35,237 bases of DNA from Caryophanales bacterium UBA6356. Lineage in GTDB: Bacteria > Bacillota_I > Bacilli_A > RFN20 > CAG-826. Positions 7,243 to 16,720 of the stretch are shown in pieces. The notes below the pieces were generated by a model, which ran no database searches, had not been told where the DNA came from, and saw nothing but the letters and a program-made list of their open reading frames with translations. Location: NCBI GenBank assembly GCA_002440125.1, contig DJRQ01000005.1, positions 1-35,237 on the forward strand, in the 5' to 3' direction. Every line of letters starts with the position of its first letter. Position 1 is the stretch's first letter. Made by a program: the position numbers and the translations under genes.

Positions 7243-9042
7243 CTTTAAGAGGCTTGCCTCCCCTTCCTCTTTAGAGAACAAGCAAACGTTTTCTAGATGA
7301 AGGAAGAAACGAATATCCTCTCCTTTATGGTATTTCCCAATGCCATTGGAAGTAACGAGGATATCTTCTTTCTTTAAAGGGCTCGATAGATAAAGAAGGC
7401 TTTCCTCCCCAAGCCCTTCCGACAAAGCGACAACCGCCTTATGGGATAAAGACGGATCGAAGCGAGCATCATCGGGAAGCAAGACGCTACGAGAACGCAC
7501 GCCAATGGTAATGATTTTCCCCAAAAGACCCGGCTCTAAGTCGTGAACACGCTTTTTCGGCAAGGGGAGAGACGTTTCTTCGCCAACCAAAGTCGCGAAA
7601 TATTGACCATCTCGATAAGAGAGGGTGCAATCGAAAAAATTCATCTGTGGCATGCCGATAAAGCCAGCCACAAACTTATTGGCGGGATTCAAGAAAACGT
7701 CTTCTGGCGTCCCCACTTGCTGAATGACCCCATCCTTAAGGACGGCGATTCTCGAACCCATTGTCATAGCTTCCGTTTGATCATGGGTCACGTAAATGAA
7801 AATGGCTTTGAGCTTATCATGAAGGCGCGAGATTTCGCTTCGCATGCTCACACGCATCTTGGCGTCGAGGTTGCTAAGCGGTTCATCAAGGAGGAAGGCT
7901 TTCGGATTACGGACAATCGCTCTCCCTAAGGCAACCCTTTGCCTTTGACCGCCACTGAGATTGGCAGGTTTCCGATCCAAATATTCGCTTAGTCCGATGA
8001 TTTTTGCGGCCGCTTCCACACGTTCATCGATTTCTTTCTTTCGTTCTTTGCGGTATTTGAAATCGAAGAATCTCGAAAAAGGAACATTCTCGAGATCAAG
8101 CGGGAACGCTATATTCTTACGAACGGACAAATGGGGATAAAGGGCATAGTTCTGGAAGACCATCGCCAGATTCCTCTCCCGGCTATCTTTGTCGGTGACA
8201 TCTTCTCCATCGATGATTATTTTTCCTTCCGTAACGTCTTCGAGTCCTGCAATCATCCGAAGAACCGTACTTTTGCCGCACCCAGAAGGACCGACGAACA
8301 CCACAAAATCGCGATCGTAGATATCGAGATTGAAATCTTTCGTGGCGGCAACGCCATTAGGATAAGTTTTATAGAGATGCTCCAAGCGAATGCGTGGCTC
8401 TTCTATCTTCTTTAGGAGGGAAGGAAGCTCATCCAAAGAGTCGATGACATAGTCGCATTCCTCGTCTTTTTTGGCTTCTCCGATGCCAATCGCCAAAAAG
8501 GAGCCGGCTTTGGCAGCGCTAATCCCCGCGAAAGCGTCTTCAATCACCACCGCTTCGCTTGGATTCACGTTAAGGGAGGCGGCCGCCTTAAGAAAGACTT
8601 CGGGATCAGGTTTTGAACGCTCGATCATGCTCCCATCGATGATGGCGTCAAAAAAAGAAGTCAATCCGACTTGCTTTAAAATGAAAGGGGCGTTCTTGCT
8701 GCTGCTGCCAACCGCTAAAAGCTTTCCTTCTTGATGGAGCTTCAAAAGGGTTTCTCGAACGCTTGGGTGGACATCCTCTGGCTTTAAGGTCTTAAGAAGT
8801 TCCCGATAGGTTTCGTTTTTCTCTTCCGCCATGTGGATTTTCTCTTTTTCGGTATAAGTCTTCGAGGCCTTTTCGAGAATGATATTCAAAGAATCCATCC
8901 GAGAAATGCCACGGAGTCTGTCATTGACCTTTTCGTCAAAGGGAATATCTTCTTTATCCGCAAGTTTCTTCCAAGCGGCAAAATGGAATCGGTCCGTGCT
9001 TAGAAGCACGCCATCCAAATCAAAAATCACGCCTTTAACCAT
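7240..9042 (-). CDS. Fusion of beta-phosphoglucomutase and MsmK/UgpC-type sugar ABC ATPase
   Basis: 600 residues with two complete domains. Residues 1-215 are a beta-phosphoglucomutase (beta-glucose 1-phosphate to glucose 6-phosphate). D8, D10 and H20 fall at the same numbers as in the Lactococcus enzyme, followed by SSSKN, SKPDP and IEDAFAGI. Residues about 218-600 are a carbohydrate-importer ATPase: GPSGCGKST, LSGGQRQR, FLLDEPLSNLDA, VTHDQ, then the regulatory TOBE region. The frame is continuous, with no stop or frameshift at the join. The ATG directly follows the TAA of the upstream GH65 gene, and GGAGG sits in that gene's end. It is the last gene of the operon and supplies both the ATPase for the two permeases and the step after phosphorolysis. 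Confidence 0.92.
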   Translation of the reverse strand: MVKGVIFDLDGVLLSTDRFHFAAWKKLADKEDIPFDEKVNDRLRGISRMDSLNIILEKASKTYTEKEKIHMAEEKNETYRELLKTLKPEDVHPSVRETLLKLHQEGKLLAVGSSSKNAPFILKQVGLTSFFDAIIDGSMIERSKPDPEVFLKAAASLNVNPSEAVVIEDAFAGISAAKAGSFLAIGIGEAKKDEECDYVIDSLDELPSLLKKIEEPRIRLEHLYKTYPNGVAATKDFNLDIYDRDFVVFVGPSGCGKSTVLRMIAGLEDVTEGKIIIDGEDVTDKDSRERNLAMVFQNYALYPHLSVRKNIAFPLDLENVPFSRFFDFKYRKERKKEIDERVEAAAKIIGLSEYLDRKPANLSGGQRQRVALGRAIVRNPKAFLLDEPLSNLDAKMRVSMRSEISRLHDKLKAIFIYVTHDQTEAMTMGSRIAVLKDGVIQQVGTPEDVFLNPANKFVAGFIGMPQMNFFDCTLSYRDGQYFATLVGEETSLPLPKKRVHDLEPGLLGKIITIGVRSRSVLLPDDARFDPSLSHKAVVALSEGLGEESLLYLSSPLKKEDILVTSNGIGKYHKGEDIRFFLHLENVCLFSKEEGEASLLK

Positions 9043-11118
9043 TTATTTTTCCTCCATTAGGATGCTGCCACCCCTCTTGATTGTTACGACCTTCTTCTTC
9101 CCTTTCTCGAAATAAGGGATCGAAAGCGAAGATATTTCTTTCGGAAGATGGGGAAAGAAGGCTATTTTCCCATTTTTGCTAAGAGAAAGTCCGGCAAAGC
9201 CATAAACAAGGGAGAGATAAGTCCCTCCATAGCTTGCCACATGGGAACCGCCGATATAGACGCCACCGGCGAATTCTTTTTTGGGTTTAACCAAATCCGT
9301 TGAAGCACTTTTTGAGAAGAAGTCATAAGCGGTTTCAAGCTCCCCTATTTCGCTCCCTAGCAAGGCATACATGGAAGCGCTCAAACTGCTTCCATGTTCG
9401 GTCCTTGGAAAGTAATAAAGATAATTTGCTTTCTTTACCGAAAGAGGGAAAAGATCGGGAAGCAGGGCTAATAGAGCAACGACATCCGCTTGTTTAATCA
9501 CCTGGGTTGGGGTTGCTATCCCTTTCGGGCCACCCCAATAATCGCGGGGATCGCGAAGTCTAGAGCGAAGTTCAGAAAGACTAACGTCTTCTTTTTTGAA
9601 ATAGCCTTCAAACTGTTCGATGACCCCGTTTGCGTTAGGTTTAGGCAAATAAAGCTTCGAAAGAAAGCGCTCGTAGCTTGCGACATCTTCCCTGGCTTTA
9701 TAGCGGATCGCCAAAGAAAGGGCATGGGCGGCCATGTAATTCGTGAAAGCATTGTCGTCAACGCGCTCATGGTACTCATCGGGGCCGATGACGTCTTTTA
9801 AGTGCCAAAGCCCATCTTTTTCCCTTGTCGCATAGCTTAAATAGAAATCGGCGACTTCTTTTAATAGTTCTTTCCCGCCTTCTTCAAGGATTTTCTTATC
9901 GCCAGAAAGGCGGATATAACGATCGAGAGCATAAGCGATATCCGCAGAAATATGGATTTGCTTTTCATTGAAATATGTGCGGATCTTTTCGCCGGTAATG
10001 GGGTCGGTCACGTTAAATTTGCTACATCTTTCAATGCCGTCTTCTTGACTCTCCCACGCATAGAAAGCGCCTTTATAGCCAAATTCCTTCGCTTTCTTTT
10101 TGGCGCCAGCAAGAGTCTTGATGCGGTAGCTTAGAAGCGAATGAGCCGTAGAGGGATCGGTAAGGGCATAGAAAGGAAGCATAAAAATCTCGCTATCCCA
10201 AAAAATGGCGCCCTTATATGTTTGGCCACTAGCACCTCTAGCCGGAATGCTTCTCGCATAGGTGCTATCCCCCAGCATAACAAGCTCGAAAATATCGTAA
10301 GGAAGGGGGACGCAAGAGCCTTCGCCACGAATCTTCGGCAAGGAATCCATGTATCTTTGGAAAAAGGAGATGGAATGAAGCTTCAGTTCCCTTTCATAGC
10401 GTTTCTTTAAAGAATAGAAGACTTTCGCAGGCTTTTTTTCGTTTTTCTCGAGAACGTTCGCCAAGATGTAAAGAGTAGCTTTCTTTCCTTTTTCCAAGTT
10501 AATCGTTTCTTTGAACGTCAGACAATCGAGAGCTTTCCCTTTTTTGCCATCAAGCGAATAAGAAGCCTCCATTCTCAAAAGCGTGCCTTCATTGGTTTCC
10601 CCAAAAAAAGAAACAACCCCATTCTCATTTTGGAAAGTCTTTTCTTTAAAATGGGGACCGTTGATATCATAGATGTCACGATCTAACCCATAAAACAAAT
10701 CGAGCGCGAGGTCTCTTTTGGCCTCCACTACGATCTTTTCGCCAAGAAGGGTTTTGTCGGAAACCGAAACGAAACGCGTGCTTTTTAGGATGAAGGGAGC
10801 GAATTCCGTTTCCCTCTTCCATAACGCTTTCTCAAAATCCAAAGACACTTTGTGATGGAGGGGCTTCTTCGTTCTTAAAGAAATCTCTTCCCCTTTATAG
10901 AAGAGGCGAAGCAAGAAAGGATTAGGGAGGTTGACCGACTCCCGCCACTTCCCTTCATATTGGTCGTAAACCCCGACGATATTCAAAGCGACGTTCTTCT
11001 CTTTGCCATACTCCTCATAGGTCCCTCGGTATCCCACATGTCCATTGGTGAGCAAAAAGGCTGTTCCTTCGGAAAGGTAGTTTTCTTTCTCAAAACGAAA
11101 TTTCGTAATCCCCTTCAT
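9043..11118 (-). CDS. GH65 glycoside phosphorylase (kojibiose/nigerose-type), second copy
   Basis: 691 residues. GH65 enzymes cleave alpha-glucosides with phosphate and release beta-glucose 1-phosphate. Seen: FWDSE (306-310, substrate site), KDVIGPDEYH with the catalytic acid E448, DDNAFTNYMA, KQADVV, and a phosphate-site HGSSLSAS. There is no signal peptide, so it acts in the cytoplasm. It has GPDEYHER where the copy upstream has GPDEFEVM, so the two are clearly divergent and not a recent duplication. The ATG overlaps the stop of that gene as ATGA. The exact disaccharide (kojibiose, nigerose, maltose or glucosyl-rhamnose) cannot be read from sequence. The product feeds the mutase domain encoded next. 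Confidence 0.88.
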   Translation of the reverse strand: MKGITKFRFEKENYLSEGTAFLLTNGHVGYRGTYEEYGKEKNVALNIVGVYDQYEGKWRESVNLPNPFLLRLFYKGEEISLRTKKPLHHKVSLDFEKALWKRETEFAPFILKSTRFVSVSDKTLLGEKIVVEAKRDLALDLFYGLDRDIYDINGPHFKEKTFQNENGVVSFFGETNEGTLLRMEASYSLDGKKGKALDCLTFKETINLEKGKKATLYILANVLEKNEKKPAKVFYSLKKRYERELKLHSISFFQRYMDSLPKIRGEGSCVPLPYDIFELVMLGDSTYARSIPARGASGQTYKGAIFWDSEIFMLPFYALTDPSTAHSLLSYRIKTLAGAKKKAKEFGYKGAFYAWESQEDGIERCSKFNVTDPITGEKIRTYFNEKQIHISADIAYALDRYIRLSGDKKILEEGGKELLKEVADFYLSYATREKDGLWHLKDVIGPDEYHERVDDNAFTNYMAAHALSLAIRYKAREDVASYERFLSKLYLPKPNANGVIEQFEGYFKKEDVSLSELRSRLRDPRDYWGGPKGIATPTQVIKQADVVALLALLPDLFPLSVKKANYLYYFPRTEHGSSLSASMYALLGSEIGELETAYDFFSKSASTDLVKPKKEFAGGVYIGGSHVASYGGTYLSLVYGFAGLSLSKNGKIAFFPHLPKEISSLSIPYFEKGKKKVVTIKRGGSILMEEK

Positions 11119-13370
11119 GAAATCTCAGTCACTCCTTTCTTCAAAAAAAGCAATCGATCCTTGTAGATGATAGTGGTCTCTTCATCGAAATTCTCTATCG
11201 CAACCTTCTTGGGGTAGACATCAAATTTAAGACGCGAGCCATGATAGATAAGACGAACCGAATAATGGCTCCAATTCTTTGGAAGGAAAGGCGAGACGCG
11301 AAGCGTTTCCTTATCGCTTCGAAGCCCCAAGAATCCATAGACGATATTCATCCAGGCGGCCGCGATAGAAGTCATGTGGAGACCTTCAGAGGTGTTGTGG
11401 TTATAGTCGTCTAGATCCAAACGGGTGGCAAACTCGAAAAAGTGAAGCGCTTCGCTTTCCTTGCCGAGCTCCACCGCCAAAATCGAATGAACGCTAGGCG
11501 AAAGGGAGGATTCATGGATGCAACGCGGCTCATAATAATCGTAATTTGCTTCTAAAACATCCTTCGAGAAATCTTGGGGATAAAGGAAGAGGAACATCAA
11601 AACATCGGGTTGTTTAATCATATCGTTTCGATAGATCCGGTCGTAAGACCAGTGGCTATAGAGAGGGAAATCGCTTTCGGGAATCTTGTCGACATCGATA
11701 TGAGGCAAATCATAGAAACCCTTATGTTGCTCGAAAAGCTTGGTTTTCTGATCATAAAGAATGAGCATTTTGTCTATTTTCTCTTGAATCGAAGCGATGT
11801 ATCTCTCCGTATATCCGCATTCCTTTAATAGCCTTTCGTCGTGATACAGAGGGTCTTTCAAAGTATCTAAGGTATACTGCATGATCTTTTTGGCCATGAA
11901 ATTGGTGTAGGTGTTGTGATTCACCATCACTTCGAATTCATCGGGTCCCATAACGCCATAAAAACCGAAATGGCTATGGTCGCTATTCCATTGGCCGCGG
12001 CTAGCGAGGAATTTGGTTATTTCCAAAAGCATCCGTAAGCCATAGCATTTCATGAAATCAACGTCATGGAAAAGATTCATATAGTGAAATATGGCATAGC
12101 CAACCCCCGTCGTCGGTTGGAATTGGGTGGAAGCGTGTTGCCAAAGGGTACAAGCTTCTTCGCCATTACGGGTTGCAATCGGGAAGCAAGCGCCTTCGCA
12201 GTCAAGGTCTTTTGCGCGAGATATGGCCTTATCGAGAGTGTGATAACGGAACATCAAAAGGTCCTTGGCCGCTTGCTGGTTGGAAAACAGATAGAAAGGC
12301 AGGCAATAGGTTTCGCTATCCCAGAAGGCGTGGCCACTATAGGCCTCACCCGTTAATCCCTTAGCACCGATATTATCATCTTCTTCGATGCCAGTATAAG
12401 CTTGAAGAAGATTGAAGAGGCAGAAACGGATGCCTTGTTGATTGGCACTATCCCCATCAATCTCGATATCGCTTCTTTCATAAGCCTTTTCGAAGAAATC
12501 CTCGTTTTCTTTTAAAAGCCCATCAAAGCCTTTTTCCATAAGGGAATGGCATTCTTCTTCCGCTTCCTTTCGAAGCGTCTCGAAATGGGAATCGTCTTTT
12601 TTATCGGCAAGATTGGTCACAAAACGGGTAAAGGTTGTTTCTTTTTCGAGTTCAAAATCATAACATACTTCGACTGTTTTTTCGTTTAAAGCCACTTTTG
12701 CCGGCTTTTTTTCGTTTTCCAAAAGCATGAAAGTGAAAAGGCTTTGATGGGTGCGTGGCGTTGTGAGGTAAAGGCCATATCCGCCATCATCGACCAATTC
12801 CTTCCCTCTTTTCCAATAACAATGTTCTCCCCAATGGAGAATGGTGCCATCCAAATGAAAGCTTAGTTTAACGTGCGTTTTATCCGAACTGGAAAGGCGA
12901 ATTCTTTGGATGGCTTGGTGAGGTGAAGTCATCCCCACAAGCCTCTCGAAAGAAAGGGAGACGATCTTTTCGCCTCGTTGGATTTTGAAGCTTCGGGTGT
13001 ATAGACCGTTTTTAAAAGACAGATGGCGATAAAAATCGATAGCTTCTTCCTTTCCGAGATCCACTTTTTGGCCATCGATGTCGATGGTGACTTTCAAATA
13101 GTTGGTACTATTGATAGTGAAATGGGTTCTTTTGGCAATCCCTTTATAGGCATTCGGCGTATCTTCCAAGGAATATTCGATGATGCCATTGTAATAAGTG
13201 CCAATGAGGCTTGGCAAAGAGACGCCTTCTTCGAAAAAGCCACGAACGCCGGAATATTCGTTTCCCAAAGAGAAAAGAGATTCCGAGACTTGGTTACGTT
13301 CTTTATGAAAACCTTTTTCGCTTAAGCCAAAGGGCTCGATTTCCAAATAGCGATATCCAGTTTTGGCCAT
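11115..13370 (-). CDS. GH65 glycoside phosphorylase (maltose phosphorylase-like), first copy
   Basis: 751 residues, the usual length for maltose and kojibiose phosphorylases. The N-terminal beta-sandwich (about 1-280) is followed by an alpha/alpha barrel. Seen: AFWDSE (348-353), FGFYGVMGPDEFE with the catalytic acid E478, NHNTYTNFMA, KQPDVL, and HESSLSPSVHS at the phosphate site. It is cytoplasmic, as there is no signal peptide. AAGGAG lies in the end of the permease gene, and the ATG comes 3 bases after that stop. The MGPDEF block matches maltose phosphorylase and related YcjT-type enzymes, but specificity in GH65 is not predictable from this alone. Confidence 0.9.
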   Translation of the reverse strand: MAKTGYRYLEIEPFGLSEKGFHKERNQVSESLFSLGNEYSGVRGFFEEGVSLPSLIGTYYNGIIEYSLEDTPNAYKGIAKRTHFTINSTNYLKVTIDIDGQKVDLGKEEAIDFYRHLSFKNGLYTRSFKIQRGEKIVSLSFERLVGMTSPHQAIQRIRLSSSDKTHVKLSFHLDGTILHWGEHCYWKRGKELVDDGGYGLYLTTPRTHQSLFTFMLLENEKKPAKVALNEKTVEVCYDFELEKETTFTRFVTNLADKKDDSHFETLRKEAEEECHSLMEKGFDGLLKENEDFFEKAYERSDIEIDGDSANQQGIRFCLFNLLQAYTGIEEDDNIGAKGLTGEAYSGHAFWDSETYCLPFYLFSNQQAAKDLLMFRYHTLDKAISRAKDLDCEGACFPIATRNGEEACTLWQHASTQFQPTTGVGYAIFHYMNLFHDVDFMKCYGLRMLLEITKFLASRGQWNSDHSHFGFYGVMGPDEFEVMVNHNTYTNFMAKKIMQYTLDTLKDPLYHDERLLKECGYTERYIASIQEKIDKMLILYDQKTKLFEQHKGFYDLPHIDVDKIPESDFPLYSHWSYDRIYRNDMIKQPDVLMFLFLYPQDFSKDVLEANYDYYEPRCIHESSLSPSVHSILAVELGKESEALHFFEFATRLDLDDYNHNTSEGLHMTSIAAAWMNIVYGFLGLRSDKETLRVSPFLPKNWSHYSVRLIYHGSRLKFDVYPKKVAIENFDEETTIIYKDRLLFLKKGVTEIS

Positions 13371-13373
13371 AAA

Positions 13374-14309
13374 TTACTCCTTACTGCCTTTGGTGGCTCC
13401 AGCATCCATAATCTGACGTTGGAAAATGAGGAAAATGATGATTTGGGGAATGATCGACATAAGTAAAAGCAATAAGAATTCGGAAGTATCGAGGACATTG
13501 GTCCCTGAGAGGTTATAGACCCCAACCATAATGGTTTGGAACTCATCGCTATTAAGGCAAAGATAAGGGAGGAGAAAGTCGCTATAGGAAGCCGTCATAG
13601 CGAAGATGGCAACAATACCGATAATGGGCCGCGACAAGGGAAGCACAACCCGAGTGAACAGTTTCACTTGGCTTGCCCCATCCATGCGGGCTGCCTCCAA
13701 AAGATATTTCGGAAGCCTTTCGAAATAATCCTTAAACAACATGTAGTAATACGCGTTTGCTCCAAAACTTAACCATAAAGGCAAATAAAGGAGATAACTT
13801 TCGTTATCGGCATTTAAAAAGCCAAAATCGACGATTTGTTTGAAAAGTGGAAGGATATTAAGGATGGATGGAATCATGTAGCCCAAGAAAATGAGCTTAT
13901 CGATCAGCCGATATCCAAAGGGTTTTAAAATCGCTATCGCATAGGCTAAAAGACTATTGAACAAGACGGCGCATAAAACGGCGCCGACCACATAGATAAG
14001 GGTGTTGAGATAATATCTTCCAAAATCAATTTTCTCCCAGAGAATCGGTAGTTTTCCCCAATCCCAGTTTATAGGAAAAAAGGTGTAGTGATTGCTATTA
14101 ATCTCGTTTACCGATTTCATGGCACTAGCAAAAAGATAAACGATAGGGAAAAGGGCGAAGAAAACAAAGAGAAGAAGGATCGCAATCATGATTCCGTAAC
14201 CGACCTTGTGTCGCGTATAGCGGTAGTCGCTGAAATTCAAAAGGCCGTCATGCTTTTCTCTAAGACGCGGAAAGTGGTAAGAGGCAATCCTTTGCTTTAG
14301 CGATTTCAT
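13374..14309 (-). CDS. Carbohydrate ABC transporter permease (MalG type)
   Basis: 311 residues with six membrane helices, the first at about 37-63. The EAA loop that docks on the ATPase is YLLEAARMDGASQVKLFTRV (about 206-225), followed by LPLSRP. It is the second permease of the binding-protein-dependent sugar importer. AAGGAGG lies 9 bases upstream, within the end of the first permease gene, and only 2 bases separate the two. The ATPase partner is presumably the C-terminal half of the fusion protein at 7240-9042. Confidence 0.92.
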   Translation of the reverse strand: MKSLKQRIASYHFPRLREKHDGLLNFSDYRYTRHKVGYGIMIAILLLFVFFALFPIVYLFASAMKSVNEINSNHYTFFPINWDWGKLPILWEKIDFGRYYLNTLIYVVGAVLCAVLFNSLLAYAIAILKPFGYRLIDKLIFLGYMIPSILNILPLFKQIVDFGFLNADNESYLLYLPLWLSFGANAYYYMLFKDYFERLPKYLLEAARMDGASQVKLFTRVVLPLSRPIIGIVAIFAMTASYSDFLLPYLCLNSDEFQTIMVGVYNLSGTNVLDTSEFLLLLLMSIIPQIIIFLIFQRQIMDAGATKGSKE

Positions 14310-14311
14310 GG

Positions 14312-15247
14312 TTATTTGCCTCCTTCCGCTTGACGAAGCAAGTTTTTAAGGAGCGAGTAAAGAGCGGTGAAAGCCATGATGATAAGGCTCAAAATCATCG
14401 CCGTGGCGGCGCTTTTGCCATATTGGAAACCAAGGCTTGTGCTCCTAAAAGCATATAAATAGCTTTGAAGCATCAAAGACATCGAAGCGTTTAAAGGTCC
14501 CCCATCCGGTCCAATTATCATCGGTTCGTAGAAGACTTGGAAAACGGAAATGATTTGGAGAACGAAGAGGGTCAAAAGCGTCCCTTTTAAAGCAGGGATG
14601 GTGACATGGCAAAAACGTTGGATGGAATTAGCGCCATCCATGCGTGCCGCTTCGTACATGGAATTATCGATTGATTGGAAAGCGCTTAAATAGATAAGAG
14701 AGGTCGATCCCGCGCCACGCCACGTCATTGCCAAGACGATAAGAGGGATGATGAGATTGGTATCGCTTCGCCAAGAATGGGCCTCTCCTCCGAAAGCCAG
14801 GGTAATGACGTTAAATAGCGAGGTGGACTCATCCCCGAACATATTTTTAAACAAAAAGACCGTCGCAATGCCGCTAATCATGCATGGCAAATAAAGAACC
14901 ACGCGGAAAAAGCCTTTGGCATGGACGATTTCAGAAAGCAAAAATCCCAGCAAAACCGGCACCAAATACCCTATGACCAAAGACCAGGCGATATATTTGA
15001 AGGTGTTGCCCAAAGCCATCAAAAAGGATTCGTCTTGGAATACGGAGGCATAATTCGAGAAACCGACAAAAGAGGGATCGCTATAGTCCTTTTGGAAAGA
15101 AAGGAGGATGTTCCTAGCCATCGGTACCCAAACGAAAAAGCAAAACAGAAGCAAAGGCGGAAGTAAAATCGCCCAAGCGAAAAAGTTCCTTTTAAGAAGA
15201 GCCTTCCAATTCCGTTTTCGGTGAGGTTCTTTGCTCTTAAGTCTCAT
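14312..15247 (-). CDS. Carbohydrate ABC transporter permease (MalF type)
   Basis: 311 residues. A basic N-terminus is followed by six membrane helices (first at about 24-47). The EAA loop is MYEAARMDGANSIQRFCHVT (about 203-222), then IPALKG. It forms the membrane channel with the MalG-type protein. It starts 4 bases after the stop of the binding-protein gene, with AGGAC 11 bases before the ATG, so its ribosome binding site is weaker than that of the next permease. Confidence 0.92.
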   Translation of the reverse strand: MRLKSKEPHRKRNWKALLKRNFFAWAILLPPLLLFCFFVWVPMARNILLSFQKDYSDPSFVGFSNYASVFQDESFLMALGNTFKYIAWSLVIGYLVPVLLGFLLSEIVHAKGFFRVVLYLPCMISGIATVFLFKNMFGDESTSLFNVITLAFGGEAHSWRSDTNLIIPLIVLAMTWRGAGSTSLIYLSAFQSIDNSMYEAARMDGANSIQRFCHVTIPALKGTLLTLFVLQIISVFQVFYEPMIIGPDGGPLNASMSLMLQSYLYAFRSTSLGFQYGKSAATAMILSLIIMAFTALYSLLKNLLRQAEGGK

Positions 15248-15251
15248 AACG

Positions 15252-16652
15252 TTATTGTCCTAAAGAGGCGTCAAGCGTTTTTTGGAAGGAAGCTGTTGCC
15301 GTTTCCAGAAGGGCCTTCGGAGAAGCGGTAAAAGGTTTATCGATTAAAGCTTGAATGACCTCGTCGAGTGCCTTATACATGTCTTGCGCGCAATAAGGCT
15401 CTTCCGTCTTTTTGTTTGCTTGAATGGTATCGAAGAAAGGCGAGTAATCTTCCATGTTCACATTGATATAAGAATCTTCAAGGGCTTTGGCTTTCGCAAG
15501 ATATTCCTCCCCCGACCAAGGCATAATGGTAGGAAGAATTGGCTGCCCTTTCGCTTTGGCGGTTTCATAACCCGTTTTCTTGGCTTCGAAATTAATGTCG
15601 CTGACTTCTGGGGAGCGGCCGATGTAGTTGAAGAATTCCAAAATGCCATCGACTTTCTCGTCGCTTGTGTTTTTGCTAAACACAAAAGGAGTGCCCCCGT
15701 AAAGAGAATAGTGATGGGTGCCATCGCCGGTTGGCATAGGGACAAAGGCTAAATCGCCCATATCGACTTTCCCTTGAAGTTTGGCTTCTTGCAAGACGTC
15801 GCTTCCAACGACTGCCATTGCCACTTTGGAACCGATTTTAGAATACCAGTCGTTATAGACGATGCCGTTTCCTGGGAAAAGGCAGCCATCCTTGGCCATG
15901 TTTTGAAGCCAAGTTAAAGCTTTCACGGTTGAATCCTCATTAAAATCCGCAACGACCTTCCCATCCGCTTTCTTCTCCAAAGTCGAGCCAAAGTTCCAAG
16001 CGATGTTAGAGAAAACCCAACCGCCGTTCTTATTGGTCGTATACATCAAGAAGCCAGAAGCGCTGTCATTTTCGCTGATGGCTTTGGACATCTCGTATAT
16101 TTCTTCGAAAGTCGTCGGATAAGCGGGCATCCCATCTTCTTTATAAAGGGAATAAGTCCCATCTTCGTTTTGAGGCAAAAGATCATTTTCGCCCAATATC
16201 CTCTTATTAATCAAAAGGCCAAGGCCATAGCCGTCACGCGGTATGGCATAAATCTCGTTTTCGAATGTAAGAGCTTCTTTCATGCCTTGATCCATCACCT
16301 TATCCCACCCTCTTTCCTCGAGGGCTTTGGTTATAGGGCGAATGAAACCGCTATTCTTCAGGGTTTCAGGCTCCGTAACCCATGTTTGAAAAACATCGGG
16401 CAATTGTCCACCTTGGGCCTTGGACCCCACCGTCTCTGGACTGTATTCGTAGGGAGCAGGCTTGATGCTATATTGAGGAAAATCTTTCTCGAAATCCGCC
16501 GCCCATTTTTGATACATAGCGACGTCTTTGACTTCGCCGCTTTGGGGCCAAAAACCAATGCGTAGGATGATCTTGGAGCTATTGCCGCCACAACTCGCTA
16601 AGGCACTGCATAGAAACAAAACTGAGCTCAATAGGATGATTTTCTTTTTCAT
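15252..16652 (-). CDS. Sugar-binding lipoprotein of the ABC importer (family 1 extracellular binding protein)
   Basis: 466 residues. A lipoprotein signal peptide ends in the lipobox LASC (Cys21), followed by the solute-binding fold: LRIGFWPQSGEV near the N-terminus, DVFQTWVTEPE, and SASGFLMYTTNKNGGWV. It captures an oligosaccharide at the cell surface and delivers it to the two permeases encoded next. The ATG at 16652 has AGAGG 6 bases upstream; a GTG 15 bases earlier overlaps that site. A strong 10-bp hairpin sits directly upstream and may raise the expression of this gene relative to the two genes before it. Confidence 0.92.
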   Translation of the reverse strand: MKKKIILLSSVLFLCSALASCGGNSSKIILRIGFWPQSGEVKDVAMYQKWAADFEKDFPQYSIKPAPYEYSPETVGSKAQGGQLPDVFQTWVTEPETLKNSGFIRPITKALEERGWDKVMDQGMKEALTFENEIYAIPRDGYGLGLLINKRILGENDLLPQNEDGTYSLYKEDGMPAYPTTFEEIYEMSKAISENDSASGFLMYTTNKNGGWVFSNIAWNFGSTLEKKADGKVVADFNEDSTVKALTWLQNMAKDGCLFPGNGIVYNDWYSKIGSKVAMAVVGSDVLQEAKLQGKVDMGDLAFVPMPTGDGTHHYSLYGGTPFVFSKNTSDEKVDGILEFFNYIGRSPEVSDINFEAKKTGYETAKAKGQPILPTIMPWSGEEYLAKAKALEDSYINVNMEDYSPFFDTIQANKKTEEPYCAQDMYKALDEVIQALIDKPFTASPKALLETATASFQKTLDASLGQ

Positions 16653-16666
16653 ATCTTTTCCTCTCA

Positions 16667-16693
16667 CCCTTGGGGAAATGTGATCCCCAAGGG
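16667..16693 (-). repeat. Perfect 10-bp inverted repeat in the operon, before the binding-protein gene
   Basis: CCCTTGGGGA (16667-16676) and TCCCCAAGGG (16684-16693) flank a 7-base loop. There is no T-run on either side, so it is not a normal terminator. On the transcript it lies a few bases upstream of the ribosome binding site of the binding-protein gene and 27 bases after the stop of the lipoprotein gene. A role in mRNA processing or stability is inferred. Confidence 0.7.
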
Positions 16694-16720
16694 AAAATGA
16701 TGGTAAAAAGCTATATTTTT

